In this document: in pieces, positions 17,073-29,266 of the stretch | Position numbering within the stretch: the stretch's first letter is position 1 | How the letters are laid out: the number at the start of each line of letters is the position of its first letter | Translations under genes and position numbers: made by a program | NCBI GenBank assembly: GCA_965247435.1 | Contig: OZ252019.1 | Location: 4,154,001 to 4,218,000, forward strand | DNA from: Ilyomonas sp965247435 | Lineage (GTDB): Bacteria; Bacteroidota; Bacteroidia; Chitinophagales; Chitinophagaceae | Reading direction: 5' to 3' | Length of the DNA: 64,000 nt | The notes under the pieces: generated by a model | Databases searched by the model: none | The model's input: only the letters and a program-made list of their open reading frames with translations | Told to the model about the DNA's origin: nothing

Positions 17073-17816
17073 ATGACAAGCTATCTTCTGGTAAACGCTA
17101 AAAAGCTATTGAGCGTATTGCTTCTTCCTGCCCTGCTGAATGCCTGCTCTAAACCAGCACCGGCGCAAACGCCCATAGCCGGCAATCCGGCAGATACAAG
17201 TGTAAGTATGCCGGCCGGTAATGATCGTACGTACCTCGCGCTGGGCGATTCGTACACCATTGGCCAGTCGGTGGATTCTGCAGACCGTTATCCGGCGCAA
17301 ACGACGGATTTACTCAGGCGCAAAAACATACAATTCCAATCTGTTCAATTCATTGCCGCCACGGGCTGGACGACACTTAATTTACAATCGGCCATTGCGG
17401 CCGAAAAACCGAAAGGTCCTTACGCGGCAGTAAGTTTATTAATCGGTGTAAATGATCAGTACCAGACCGGTGATACAACAAATTACCGCGGCCATTTTAC
17501 ACAACTGCTGGAAACCGCCATTTACCTGGCCGGCAATAATAAACAACATGTTTTTGTATTGTCAATACCCGACTATGGGGTAACGCCGTTTGGAGCTAAC
17601 TATCCTGCCGCGGGAATGCAGATAGACGAGTTTAATGCAATCAATGAATCGGTAACACTACAGTACGGCATTGCCTATATAAATGTAACAGGCATTAGCC
17701 GCGATGATGCCGGAGATGCGTCTATGCTCGCTTATGATGGGTTGCACCCGTCGGGCAGGCAATATGCGCAATGGGCGGCAGTCTTAGAACCGGTAATGGA
17801 AAAAGGATTGCAATAA
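17073..17816 (+). CDS. SGNH/GDSL hydrolase, lipoprotein paralog
   Basis: The 247-residue protein has a lipoprotein signal with lipobox LLNAC (C25), then the same SGNH blocks as its neighbour: YLALGDSYTIGQS, ATGWTTLNLQSAI, LLIGVNDQYQ, SIPDYGVTPFG and LHPSGRQYAQW. Near-identical blocks and order show recent tandem duplication, but the N-termini differ: this copy is clearly lipid-anchored, while the first has a different hydrophobic leader. The stop lies 33 bp from that of the convergent metal transporter gene. Confidence 0.85.
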   Translation: MTSYLLVNAKKLLSVLLLPALLNACSKPAPAQTPIAGNPADTSVSMPAGNDRTYLALGDSYTIGQSVDSADRYPAQTTDLLRRKNIQFQSVQFIAATGWTTLNLQSAIAAEKPKGPYAAVSLLIGVNDQYQTGDTTNYRGHFTQLLETAIYLAGNNKQHVFVLSIPDYGVTPFGANYPAAGMQIDEFNAINESVTLQYGIAYINVTGISRDDAGDASMLAYDGLHPSGRQYAQWAAVLEPVMEKGLQ

Positions 17817-17849
17817 ATACCTGCCGGCAGTAATCAGCAGTATTACTGC

Positions 17850-19736
17850 TCAGCTCACAATCAGCACGGGTATGGTAAGCTTATGCCTTACCTGATCTAC
17901 CGTAGCACCATATACATAATCTTTCAGGCCGCTGTGGCGATGGGCGCCTACAATAAGCATGTCTGCTTTTTCTTTCTTTACAATACGCAGTATTTCATCT
18001 ACCCTGTTTTTATACCCTAATACGGTCGTTACTGTATAACCAAGCTTCTTTAATTGCGCTGCATAATCCTCAAGGCGCTGCTGGTCTTTTCGGGTTTCGT
18101 AATCGTCGGCAGCTTCGCCCGAATACTTAGCTGCTACTGTTTCTACAATATGCATCAGTACATAACTGGCACTGTTTCTGCCTTGCCGGAGCGCATGTGC
18201 AATCAGTTTTTCATCCAGGTTGCTGAAGTCGAGCGCTACAACAATATGACTTGTCTGCGGTATTTCCAGGTTTTGCAGCAGTTTCTCCTCGCTGTGCAGG
18301 CGGATGGTTTTACGCGCTTTATGCTTGTTGATAATAGGTAAGGCGGTCATCATTACAAACAACCAGGTAAAGCCCAGTGTGCCTGCGCTCATTAATATCT
18401 TTAAAAGCAAATGGCCCTCTTCCTTAAAAATGCCCATGCCGGTTTCGGCCACTAATTTGACATTCAGATAAACCAGTATTCCTGCTACCAGCCACGCTGC
18501 TATTTTGGTGTACGTTTTAATGGCAAATACGCCCATCGTTGTTTTATCGCTTACAAAATGTATCAGCGGAATAATGGCGAAACTCAACTGCAGGCTTAAT
18601 ATCACCTGGCTCAATACCAGCAGGTCATTTACTTTTTCCTCGCCGGCAATAATCACAACGAGCAATGCAGGTATAATGGCGAGCAGGCGGGTAAGCACCC
18701 GGCGAAGTAATGGGTTGATACGCAATTGCAGGTAACCTTCCATTACCACCTGGCCGGCCAGCGTGCCCGTAACCGTGGAGCTTTGCCCGGCAGCAATCAA
18801 CGCAACTGCAAATAACAGCGGCGCCAGCTTAGTGCCGAGCATGCCCTGCAGCAACGTATGCGCATCCTGTATTGTTGCCACATTGCTGTGGCCTGATTTG
18901 AAGAAAGCAGCCGCGGCAAGAATGAGGATACAGGCATTTACCACAAACGCAATGTTGAGCGCTATAGTGCTGTCTATAAAATTAAACTTTAAAGCGCGCT
19001 TAATGCTGGTATTATCAGATTTTACCTTGCGGGTTTGCACCAGTGCCGAATGCAGGTACAGGTTGTGCGGCATAATGGTAGCGCCAATAATACCTACCGC
19101 AATGTACAAGGCCTGTGCATTTAATAAAGTAGGCTTAAACCCTTTAACTACCTGAGTCCATTCGGGCTTTGCAAAAAATATTTCCGCAAAAAAAGAAATT
19201 GCGATAATGGCTATCAGCGCAATGATGAATGCTTCCATCTTGCGCATGCCTAACTTTTGCAGGTAAAACAACAAAAACGTATCGAGTATAGTAACCGATA
19301 CGCCCCAGATAAGCGGCAATCCGGTGAGCAGTTGTATGCCAATGGCCATGCCTATCACTTCGGCAAGGTCGCAGGCAGCAATGGCAAACTCGGCCAGCAG
19401 GTAAAGGCAAAAATTCACTATTTTAGGATATACTTCGCGGTTGGCCTGCGCCAGGTCGCGGCGGCGCACAATGCCCAGCCTTGCACTCAGGCTTTGCAGC
19501 AACAGCGCCATCAGGTTGCTCATCAGCAGCACCCATATCAGCGTGTAGCCAAACTGCGAGCCGCCCTGCAGGTCGGTAGCCCAGTTGCCGGGATCCATAT
19601 AACCAACGCTTACCAGGTAGGCAGGGCCGATAAAAGAAAAAAAACGGCTCCATTTTTTTGTATGGGTAGAAGTATCAACGGATTCATGTACCTCGCTAAG
19701 GGAAAGTTCCTGCACTTGTACTGCTGTATTTTTCAC
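17850..19736 (-). CDS. mntH: Nramp metal transporter fused to universal stress domain
   Basis: The 628-residue protein is a natural fusion. Residues about 30-460 are an Nramp (MntH-type) proton-coupled Mn/Fe transporter with the metal-binding helix motif D48-P-G-N51 and MPHNLYLH on helix 6, plus about 11 membrane segments. Residues about 490-628 are a UspA domain (IVVALDFSNLDEKLI, then the nucleotide-binding VGAHRHSGLKDYVYG-like G-2x-G-9x-G pattern and TIPVLIVS end). Nramp-Usp fusions occur in Bacteroidota; the Usp part may sense nucleotide and tune transport, which is inference. It is convergent with the SGNH pair and divergent from the gene at 19960. Confidence 0.9.
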   Translation of the reverse strand: MKNTAVQVQELSLSEVHESVDTSTHTKKWSRFFSFIGPAYLVSVGYMDPGNWATDLQGGSQFGYTLIWVLLMSNLMALLLQSLSARLGIVRRRDLAQANREVYPKIVNFCLYLLAEFAIAACDLAEVIGMAIGIQLLTGLPLIWGVSVTILDTFLLFYLQKLGMRKMEAFIIALIAIIAISFFAEIFFAKPEWTQVVKGFKPTLLNAQALYIAVGIIGATIMPHNLYLHSALVQTRKVKSDNTSIKRALKFNFIDSTIALNIAFVVNACILILAAAAFFKSGHSNVATIQDAHTLLQGMLGTKLAPLLFAVALIAAGQSSTVTGTLAGQVVMEGYLQLRINPLLRRVLTRLLAIIPALLVVIIAGEEKVNDLLVLSQVILSLQLSFAIIPLIHFVSDKTTMGVFAIKTYTKIAAWLVAGILVYLNVKLVAETGMGIFKEEGHLLLKILMSAGTLGFTWLFVMMTALPIINKHKARKTIRLHSEEKLLQNLEIPQTSHIVVALDFSNLDEKLIAHALRQGRNSASYVLMHIVETVAAKYSGEAADDYETRKDQQRLEDYAAQLKKLGYTVTTVLGYKNRVDEILRIVKKEKADMLIVGAHRHSGLKDYVYGATVDQVRHKLTIPVLIVS

Positions 19737-19959
19737 GGGTTAAAGTTCCTTAATTATTTTATAGGATTAAAAGTTATCGCACGCGGTTACCATTTGCAAA
19801 AAACATTGAAGGCATATTAACAGCGTTGCTTTTCCGCAGCAATGTAATCTGCTGTCTGCTTTTATCAAATATACTACGCCGGCGCAAAACGCAAAATTTA
19901 ACAACACCAATTCTCCGCAAATCATAATCACTTACTTTTATCCAAAAGAAAAACACATC

Positions 19960-20934
19960 ATGCCACGATACATGGTCTTATTGCTGCTGCTTATTGCTGT
20001 TTCCTGCAAAAATAAAACTACGGCTTTAGCTGCCAATGAGCCTGTGAGCGCTACTGATTTTTTTGCTGCTTTTACAAAACTGAAATTACCGCTGATTGCC
20101 GCTGATACCAACTTTTCAAGACTTGCCGACACAACCCTTATTTCTTACGAAGTGCTGCAACAGTTTGTACCGGATTCCGCACTTAAAACCCTGGCCGTAA
20201 AGCAATCTGGCAAACTAAAAATACACCCTGCCGGCAAGATAGAAAATGTGGCCGAGCGCTACCTGCTGGTAACCATTACCGATGGAAAGAAAACCTCGCT
20301 CATCACTTATTTATTTGATAAAAAGCAGCATTATCTCAACCACCTGTTGCTGCTTGGCAATCAAAACCACGACGGTTATGTTCATTCGGTAAATATTAAT
20401 ACAGAGCCTACTTTTTTAATGGTGAAAGAAAAAACGGAAGATGACCGCTACAGCTATACAAAAAAAGGGTTTGCCTACAGCAATGAAAGCAAAGGCTTTA
20501 CCGAAGTAATTAATGAAAGCAACGAAGACCTGAAAAAAAATAATGAAATTCTCAACCCCATTGATACCCTCGGCAAAAAGAACAAACTGAGCGGCGATTA
20601 TACCAGAGACAAAAAGAATTTTATTTCGGTGCGGGATGGAAGCAGTGCAAAGAGCTATATCTTTTTTTTACACTTCGAAAAAAATGAGGGCGACTGCACC
20701 GGCGAGCTGAAGGGCACCTTGAAAATGGTGGACGAAACGAAAGCTGTTTTTCAGCAAAACGGCGATCCCTGTGTCATTGATTTCACCTTTGGCGCTACTT
20801 CGTTAAAAGTAAAAGAGCGTGGCAGTTGCGGCAACCACCGCGGTATGACCTGCCTGTTTGATGACAGCTATAAAAAGAAAAAAGAAGCGACTCCCCGGCC
20901 ACTGAAGGGAAGCTTGAAAGCTCATTCAGAGTAG
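19960..20934 (+). CDS. Hypothetical lipoprotein
   Basis: I do not recognise this 324-residue protein. It starts with a short lipoprotein signal (LLIAVSC, C16), so it is probably envelope-anchored. The middle is charged and beta-rich; the C-terminal third has four cysteines (GDCTGEL, GDPCVIDF, RGSCGNH, GMTCLF) spaced as if forming two disulfides, ending in a lysine-rich stretch. The thioesterase gene follows 36 bp later and may share its transcript, though the link in function is unclear. Confidence 0.6.
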   Translation: MPRYMVLLLLLIAVSCKNKTTALAANEPVSATDFFAAFTKLKLPLIAADTNFSRLADTTLISYEVLQQFVPDSALKTLAVKQSGKLKIHPAGKIENVAERYLLVTITDGKKTSLITYLFDKKQHYLNHLLLLGNQNHDGYVHSVNINTEPTFLMVKEKTEDDRYSYTKKGFAYSNESKGFTEVINESNEDLKKNNEILNPIDTLGKKNKLSGDYTRDKKNFISVRDGSSAKSYIFFLHFEKNEGDCTGELKGTLKMVDETKAVFQQNGDPCVIDFTFGATSLKVKERGSCGNHRGMTCLFDDSYKKKKEATPRPLKGSLKAHSE

Positions 20935-20970
20935 TGAAATTCTTTTATTAGTTATTTATTAAAATCATCC

Positions 20971-21387
20971 ATGTATATCTCTGAAACTACAGCAAGGGTA
21001 CGCTACGCCGAAACCGACCAGATGGGTATTGTATATTATGGCAATTATGCCCAGTATTTTGAGATTGGCCGGGTAGAAAGCATCCGCCAGTTAGGGTATT
21101 CGTATAAAGACATGGAAGCAGAAGGCGTGATGATGCCGGTGGTAGAGCTGCACATTAAATACCTGCGCTCTGCACTATACGACGACCTGATAACTATAAA
21201 GACCACCTTGCGGGAGCTGCCGGCGGATTATAAAATTACGTTTATACAGGAAGTGTTTAATGAAGAGGGAAAACTGCTCACCAGCGGTACGGTTATTTTA
21301 TATTTTCTGAATATTGCCACAAGAAAAAGAACAGCGATGCCACAAGCTTTGCAACACAAGCTGATGCCTTATTTTCGGCAGGAATAA
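20971..21387 (+). CDS. Acyl-CoA thioesterase (YbgC/4HBT family)
   Basis: The 138-residue hotdog-fold protein has the 4-hydroxybenzoyl-CoA thioesterase motif YAETDQMGIVYYGNYAQYFEIGR (residues 11-33), with the catalytic aspartate D15. It hydrolyses acyl-CoA or acyl-ACP thioesters; YbgC relatives act with the Tol-Pal envelope system in proteobacteria, but no Tol gene is adjacent here. Length is typical. The start lies 36 bp after the lipoprotein gene. Confidence 0.87.
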   Translation: MYISETTARVRYAETDQMGIVYYGNYAQYFEIGRVESIRQLGYSYKDMEAEGVMMPVVELHIKYLRSALYDDLITIKTTLRELPADYKITFIQEVFNEEGKLLTSGTVILYFLNIATRKRTAMPQALQHKLMPYFRQE

Positions 21388-21572
21388 TCAGTAGTATATT
21401 CCATAAGTTATTTGTATTCTTCCTGGTTCTTTGAGGCGCGCGAAGCTAATAACTTGAAGAACGGGATAATTTTAAACTGTAACTTATTGATAATGACTTG
21501 GATAACCTTTTTATCTTACCTTGAGGGTGTTGTGTTAACAGCCCGAAGAACAGTGACAATAATTTACCTTTT

Positions 21573-23156
21573 ATGAATATATTTCTAAAAATCAAACCGA
21601 TTTTCTTATTTGTTATTTTCCTATTATTTTCTGTAGTGAATGTTCTGTATGCACAAGTTGATGTTGGCGATTCACTGGCTTTGGTGGATTTGTATAACAG
21701 TACAGGTGGAACAAATTGGACTAATAATACAAATTGGCTTACCGGGAAACCGGTTAATGAGTGGCATGGAATTAAAGTGGAAAACAGGAGTGTGACCACA
21801 ATCTATTTAGGAGCTAATAACCTGAAAGGAAAATTACCGGAATCTATCGGAAACTTTGATAGCCTCGTTACGCTGTTTTTGCCGAGCAACCATTTGAACG
21901 GAAGCCTGCCTGCTTCCATCGGTAATTTAAAAACAGTGCAGGAAATGGAGTTTATAGATAATGACCTGACCGGAAAAATTCCTTCATCTGTTGGGAACAT
22001 GACACAACTAACTGAATTTGTATTTAATGATAATAAACTTACCGGAAATATACCTGCAACTATCGGAAATTGTAAAAATTTAACTGACATAGAATTTTAT
22101 TTAAACAAGCTGAGCGGGCCTGTCCCTGCATCGTTGAACAATTGTATAAAACTAAAAACGGTGTGGCTGGCAAGTAATAAATTAACCGGCAGCTTACCGT
22201 CTCTTTTAAACCTCACCGAGCTTTATTATTTTGATGTATCTAACAACCTGTTGAGTGGTTCTATAGAAAATACATTTGCAGAGAATGCCCCTTTAGGTTC
22301 GTTACTTCTTAGTGATAACCAATTCAGCGGGATTTTGCCAAATTCTTTGGGCAGCCTTTTGCAACTACAGCAAATTTATGTAAATAATAACCGGTTTACC
22401 GGCAGTTTGCCAGCTACGTTAGGTCGCATTACACCTTTGTTAATTTTAAATGTATCGAACAATCAACTGTCGGGAAATGTTCCTTTAAATATATTTAGCC
22501 TGCCTTATATCCAGTATATATATTTAGACAACAACCAATTAACTAATGAGAAAAACCCATCTTATAATGGCGGTTTAGTGAAGCTTGCATTTGTTTCTGT
22601 ACAGAAAAACCGGTTCACGTTTAACGGATTAGAATACTTGATTGAAAAATTTGGTGGGCATGTTACGGTTTCTCCGCAAGCCATATTGCCAATAAATGCC
22701 TACAAAAATAAACTTGCCGTGTCGGCGGGCGGTACATTAAATAATAATACGTACAACTGGTTTAGAGTGGGTGATACAATACCTGTCGTTGTAACAGGTG
22801 ATTCTACTTTTCAACCTATACAGTCCGGAAGATATTATGCGACCGTAAATAATAACGTTGTTGCCAGGCTTACGCTACTAACTGATACGGTTGTTTATGC
22901 GATGCCCGTAAAAAACGAATTGAAGATTACTGTTTCTCCAAACCCTGCGAGAGAAGTGATTGGCATTTATGGATTGAACGAAAAAAGCGATACGAAGATC
23001 ACGATTGCGGATATGAACGGCAATGTGTGGTTGAAAGCTTTTAGCCATCAGCAGTCAGTTGCAAAATGTAATGTAAGCCGCTTGAAGGCTGGAAATTATT
23101 TAGTGAATGTAAGTAATGGAAAAGCGGTAAAGACGATACAGTTTTTGAAAGAATAA
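21573..23156 (+). CDS. Secreted leucine-rich-repeat protein with T9SS sorting domain
   Basis: The 527-residue protein has a signal peptide (about 1-28, ending LYAQ), then an N-terminal cap (ALVDLYNSTGGTNWTNNTNWL) and about a dozen plant-type leucine-rich repeats of the GxIPxxIGNLxxLxxLxLxxNxLxG form (residues about 75-350). The C-terminal about 75 residues (VSPNPAREVIGIY ... GNYLVNVSNGKAVKTIQFLKE) are a type A T9SS sorting domain. So it is exported through T9SS and fixed to or released from the cell surface. Such LRR proteins are thought to bind proteins or glycans. Single gene, lower GC than its neighbours. Confidence 0.88.
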   Translation: MNIFLKIKPIFLFVIFLLFSVVNVLYAQVDVGDSLALVDLYNSTGGTNWTNNTNWLTGKPVNEWHGIKVENRSVTTIYLGANNLKGKLPESIGNFDSLVTLFLPSNHLNGSLPASIGNLKTVQEMEFIDNDLTGKIPSSVGNMTQLTEFVFNDNKLTGNIPATIGNCKNLTDIEFYLNKLSGPVPASLNNCIKLKTVWLASNKLTGSLPSLLNLTELYYFDVSNNLLSGSIENTFAENAPLGSLLLSDNQFSGILPNSLGSLLQLQQIYVNNNRFTGSLPATLGRITPLLILNVSNNQLSGNVPLNIFSLPYIQYIYLDNNQLTNEKNPSYNGGLVKLAFVSVQKNRFTFNGLEYLIEKFGGHVTVSPQAILPINAYKNKLAVSAGGTLNNNTYNWFRVGDTIPVVVTGDSTFQPIQSGRYYATVNNNVVARLTLLTDTVVYAMPVKNELKITVSPNPAREVIGIYGLNEKSDTKITIADMNGNVWLKAFSHQQSVAKCNVSRLKAGNYLVNVSNGKAVKTIQFLKE

Positions 23157-23298
23157 ATAATTCCATCTAAGTAAAAAGAAAGCAGCCGGAAGTCTACCTT
23201 TTTTATGTTTTGCAATAAGGATTGTGTTGATTCTTTGAGGTGCGCTGTGGTAATACATGGAAGAATGGCACATGGGACGATACTAAAACTTTAAAAAT

Positions 23299-24330
23299 AT
23301 GTCATTTGATAGAAATAAGCTTAGGCAATTCAATGATCTTAATAAAGCGATGGATAAGAGCGGCAGGATACAAGAGTGCTTCCATTATGATCAATTAAAT
23401 TGTAATGGAGGTATCATATTCGCTCATAGTATAACTGAGAACGGTCGTCTTTCTTTAATTGAAAGCGAAGTTAACAAACAAAATTGCATTTATAGTTTTG
23501 AAACAGCGATACCCACAGAAGAAGGAAGATACGGTGAACCAAAAATTACTGGCAAGGTATCAGCGTCAACTTTTCAGGGTTTTTGTAAATATCACGATGG
23601 ATTGATATTTAAACCGATTGAACAAGGGGATTATCTTGATACAGATGAACAGAATTTTTTGCATTCCTATCGTTCGTTCGCTTACACGTATCATGAACAA
23701 AAAGAGTTACAGCAAACATATAACAGTCCGAATATGCCATGGGTTCCACCGCAATTGGAGTTATTGGAACAGTATAAATTTACACAAGAGGTTCATATGT
23801 ATGATCTTCAATTAAGAAAATCTGAACTAAATAATTATCTGCGAACAAAACAATTCAAAGGTTTAGATTACTTGACCTTTGAAAAAGATGGCTTGTTTCC
23901 TTTTGCTTGTTCATTTATTTATAATATTCCTGTACTCTTTGATGGCACGATTGTAAATAGAATGCTCACAATTGGTTCAATAGTCAATCACATAATAATG
24001 ACTTTTTTACCCGGAAGGAATCGTACATCTGTTATTCTGGCTGCATTTAAGAATGATCAACCTGCATTAACCTTGCTCGGTCAACTAGATGGCCTCTCTG
24101 ATGAAGGACTTGAACGAGCCATTACCTCAATGATTATATCAAACGCCGCTGAATCTTATTTTTCCCCAGCATTTTGGAAAGCGCTAACAGCAAAGGAAAA
24201 AAGAGCGTTTTACGAGGAACATGAACGTCATATAATACTTGGCGCCTTTAGCAGGACGGTAAAATTTTTTTTCAGTCAATTCAATTATTTCAAGGATAGA
24301 TTTGAGGGTAAGACGCTCGGATTATATTAA
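23299..24330 (+). CDS. Uncharacterised Cys/His-rich protein
   Basis: I cannot name this 343-residue protein. Near the start it has a possible zinc or nuclease-like site: C27-x-H29-x5-C35-x7-H43 in ECFHYDQLNCNGGIIFAHS, followed by ITENGRLSLI and, near 89-104, TFQGFCKYHDGLIFKPIE. The rest is alpha-helical and charged with no signal peptide. The arrangement recalls short HNH-type zinc folds seen in mobile defence-like genes, but I have no catalytic triad to prove it. The DNA is AT-rich compared with clpB downstream, consistent with horizontal transfer. Confidence 0.55.
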   Translation: MSFDRNKLRQFNDLNKAMDKSGRIQECFHYDQLNCNGGIIFAHSITENGRLSLIESEVNKQNCIYSFETAIPTEEGRYGEPKITGKVSASTFQGFCKYHDGLIFKPIEQGDYLDTDEQNFLHSYRSFAYTYHEQKELQQTYNSPNMPWVPPQLELLEQYKFTQEVHMYDLQLRKSELNNYLRTKQFKGLDYLTFEKDGLFPFACSFIYNIPVLFDGTIVNRMLTIGSIVNHIIMTFLPGRNRTSVILAAFKNDQPALTLLGQLDGLSDEGLERAITSMIISNAAESYFSPAFWKALTAKEKRAFYEEHERHIILGAFSRTVKFFFSQFNYFKDRFEGKTLGLY

Positions 24331-24669
24331 GCAAAGTTAGAGTTTTAACTACTTTCACGCTCTTAAGTTCTTTTCTATCTTAGCCCACTGTACTTCAAAA
24401 ATAATACAAAGTAGCTCTCCAACAACCTTCCTTTTCTCCTTCTCCAACCTGCCTTAATTCTATTCTTTCCAATAACTTACTCGTGTATTTTTCTTTCCCT
24501 AACTCTCACCTGCAATTCTTTCATACGATTCAATCCCACACTGCATTTCAGGCAGTTGCGCATGGTAAAACCCGCCATAAATTCCGGCTGTTTGTTACTG
24601 GTTTCAAGTTTGATGATATACTTCATCCGGTTATTCTGTTTAAAAGATTGACCGGACAATTAATACAAT
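24331..24669. other. Intergenic region upstream of clpB
   Basis: 339 bp, pyrimidine-rich on the plus strand (24360-24520). I see no CIRCE-type heat-shock inverted repeat and no clear -33/-7 pair for clpB. A 60-codon minus-strand frame at 24477-24659 is not convincing as a gene. Confidence 0.5.
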
Positions 24670-27279
<2,610 letters not shown>

Positions 27280-27297
27280 GATGATTTGCTGATAAAT

Positions 27298-27331
27298 AAA
27301 AAATTCCGGCTTTCAAACCGGAATTTTTTTT
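27298..27331 (+). terminator. Terminator after clpB
   Basis: Stem AAAATTCCGG / CCGGAATTTT with an 8-base loop and an eight-T run, 19 bp after the clpB stop. Confidence 0.9.
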
Positions 27332-27349
27332 ACAATAAAAACATTTAAA

Positions 27350-27384
27350 AAGCATCGCTTCTTTTTACAGGAAGCGATGCTTTG
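27350..27384 (-). terminator. Terminator of the GH18-like gene
   Basis: Stem AAGCATCGCTTC / GAAGCGATGCTT, flanked by A and T runs, so usable in either direction. It lies 24 bp beyond the stop of the minus-strand GH18-like gene and downstream of the clpB terminator. Confidence 0.8.
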
Positions 27385-27407
27385 AAAACATACAATATAG
27401 TATGCCA

Positions 27408-28661
27408 TTACCGGATGCGTACAGAATTTACAAAATCGTTGTAGAAGCCGCCAAACGTAGCGGTATCCTGGGTTATCAGCATGCCCTTGTCGTTTTTAAG
27501 ATCGGGCGTATAATAGATTCGCATCTTCCAGCCATTGGGCAATGTAGCAGAAGAAGCCCAGTTGGATTGAAACCCATACGTACCTATTAATTCGGAAAGT
27601 ATATGATCGCCTTTGGGTATGGGCAACGTATGCGCGCCGCCGTAATTTTCATCTTCGTAAAATACTACGCCGGTTGTGTCTTTGGGCGGCGGTGGCGGAA
27701 AGGTTTTCAGGCAGCCCGGATCTACCGTTACACTGTCATTATACAGCACTTTTGAAATGACTGACAGATACTTGTCCGACGGCCGGTTGGTAAGATCGTA
27801 ATAAAGATAGCCGCCATAGCCGCCGTTTTTGGTTTGCTGCGCCAGCCTTTTTGCAGTGGCCGTATCAGTTGTGTTTATCCAGTCGGCTGCCGGTACCAAC
27901 TGGCTTTTGGCAAGGCCCGGCACCTGCGGCACCTGAAAAGAACCATAAACAGCATTCCAGCTATAATTGAGGTAGTCGCCGGCTTTCTTGCCTCCGTAGC
28001 TTAACCTTGTAGAGGCTGGACCAAAGAAATAAAAAGTAATCAGTTTTTTAGGCATCAGCTTGCGCAGTTCGCTCAGCAGCAAGACAAAGGAACTGTCGTT
28101 GGGCTGAGTCGTGCCGTTATTGCCGTAATCGGAATATTCGTCGTCAAAGTCAATCCCGTCGAGGTGGTAAGTACGCACGGTGTCGCTAAGCTGCTTTGCA
28201 AAGTCGTGTGCAGCCGCGCGGCTGGTAAAGTTGCTAATACCTGCGCCCTGGTGATTGCCCAGGATAGTAAGCAGCACTTTTATACCTTTATCGTGCAGCG
28301 GCTGTATATAGGTAGCCGTATCAGACAAAACAATAGATACCTGCCTGTTGTTGAACAACACGGCTTTCTTCTTCGCTACATCATAATTAATATTGGCCGC
28401 AAAAATAGCAGCCGCATCAAACAGTTGCTGGCCACCGTTCTTAAGCGTATAGCAGCCGGCGTTGAGAATGTTGTTGCTGTTTACTTCTACATACACAATA
28501 CTGAAAGGCCCGTTCTTGGCTTTGGCAGCAGTAGCCAATGCAGTAGTTGCATCGGCCGTTTGTAAAGTAACAGGCGTTTGGGTCAGTTCTTTTTTACAAC
28601 TAAAGTACAGCAGCGTGAATAAGAAAGCGAATGCAGTGAGCAGCGATTTTTTTACAGTCAT
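27408..28661 (-). CDS. GH18-family glycosidase lipoprotein with beta/gamma-crystallin domain
   Basis: The 417-residue protein has a lipoprotein signal with lipobox ending at C22 (LYFSC), a GH18-type TIM barrel (about 45-310) carrying the catalytic motif DGIDFDDE at 168-175, with E175 the proton donor and D171/D173 its partners, and a C-terminal segment (about 330-417: FYEDENYGGAHTLPI ... DFVNSVRIR) that looks like a beta/gamma-crystallin fold. The barrel resembles endo-beta-N-acetylglucosaminidases (EndoH/EndoS group) more than chitinases. It probably cleaves glycans at the cell surface. Confidence 0.83.
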   Translation of the reverse strand: MTVKKSLLTAFAFLFTLLYFSCKKELTQTPVTLQTADATTALATAAKAKNGPFSIVYVEVNSNNILNAGCYTLKNGGQQLFDAAAIFAANINYDVAKKKAVLFNNRQVSIVLSDTATYIQPLHDKGIKVLLTILGNHQGAGISNFTSRAAAHDFAKQLSDTVRTYHLDGIDFDDEYSDYGNNGTTQPNDSSFVLLLSELRKLMPKKLITFYFFGPASTRLSYGGKKAGDYLNYSWNAVYGSFQVPQVPGLAKSQLVPAADWINTTDTATAKRLAQQTKNGGYGGYLYYDLTNRPSDKYLSVISKVLYNDSVTVDPGCLKTFPPPPPKDTTGVVFYEDENYGGAHTLPIPKGDHILSELIGTYGFQSNWASSATLPNGWKMRIYYTPDLKNDKGMLITQDTATFGGFYNDFVNSVRIR

Positions 28662-29266
28662 GTGTAGTGATTTTTTAAAAGAGATTTATAAAAATACAAT
28701 CATTGGTTTGCCGGCAGGCAGCTTGCTGAATAATGTAGTACCCTGTGAATGTAACATTGTGCAGCCTGCTGTTGGTGTTATCAATTTGTAGTAAGATAAG
28801 TAAACGTTATCCGGCCAGTAAAGGTTGCCCGCTGGTTAAAAGTTATGCATGCATTTTTTTAGATGTTTTGGCAAAGAAAACTAAGGTGAGAGGGAAGCTT
28901 TATATGTTTAAGCTTGTATTGTTTGGCGCTTTTGATTCGCGAATGATGTAGAAGATACCGGCCGGATTAATAACATAGGAATTTTTTTGTTTTAAAGCAA
29001 AGCCGTGCAGGCACAGGCTCAAACTTCAGGAGTTTGACGTTTTATTTTTCAGAACAAGGCTGTCGCTGAAATACGGCATGCCGATAATAGGCATTTCCCT
29101 CAATCAAATGGCAATGAAGCAAGACTAACGTTTACCATCGTATAAAGCTGCGCCGTCCTCCTTACGGTCGGAATGGCGGCATAAAAGTTTGAAAAAGCAA
29201 AACAGTAAATAACTTCCGCATAAAGCCGGCTTTTTTGTTTTAAGTATCGCAACTAAAACGGTGTTC
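28662..29266. other. Intergenic region with a short palindrome
   Basis: 605 bp between two minus-strand glycosidase genes. The only distinct structure is the hairpin CAAACTTCAGGAGTTTG at 29020-29036, a REP-like palindrome. No convincing gene or RNA was seen; some poly-T near 28981 and scattered short inverted repeats. Confidence 0.5.

Noticed and set aside
24477..24659. 60-codon minus-strand frame (MSGQSFKQNNRMKYIIK...) upstream of clpB
   Set aside because: No family resemblance, no start context, and it overlaps the likely clpB promoter region.
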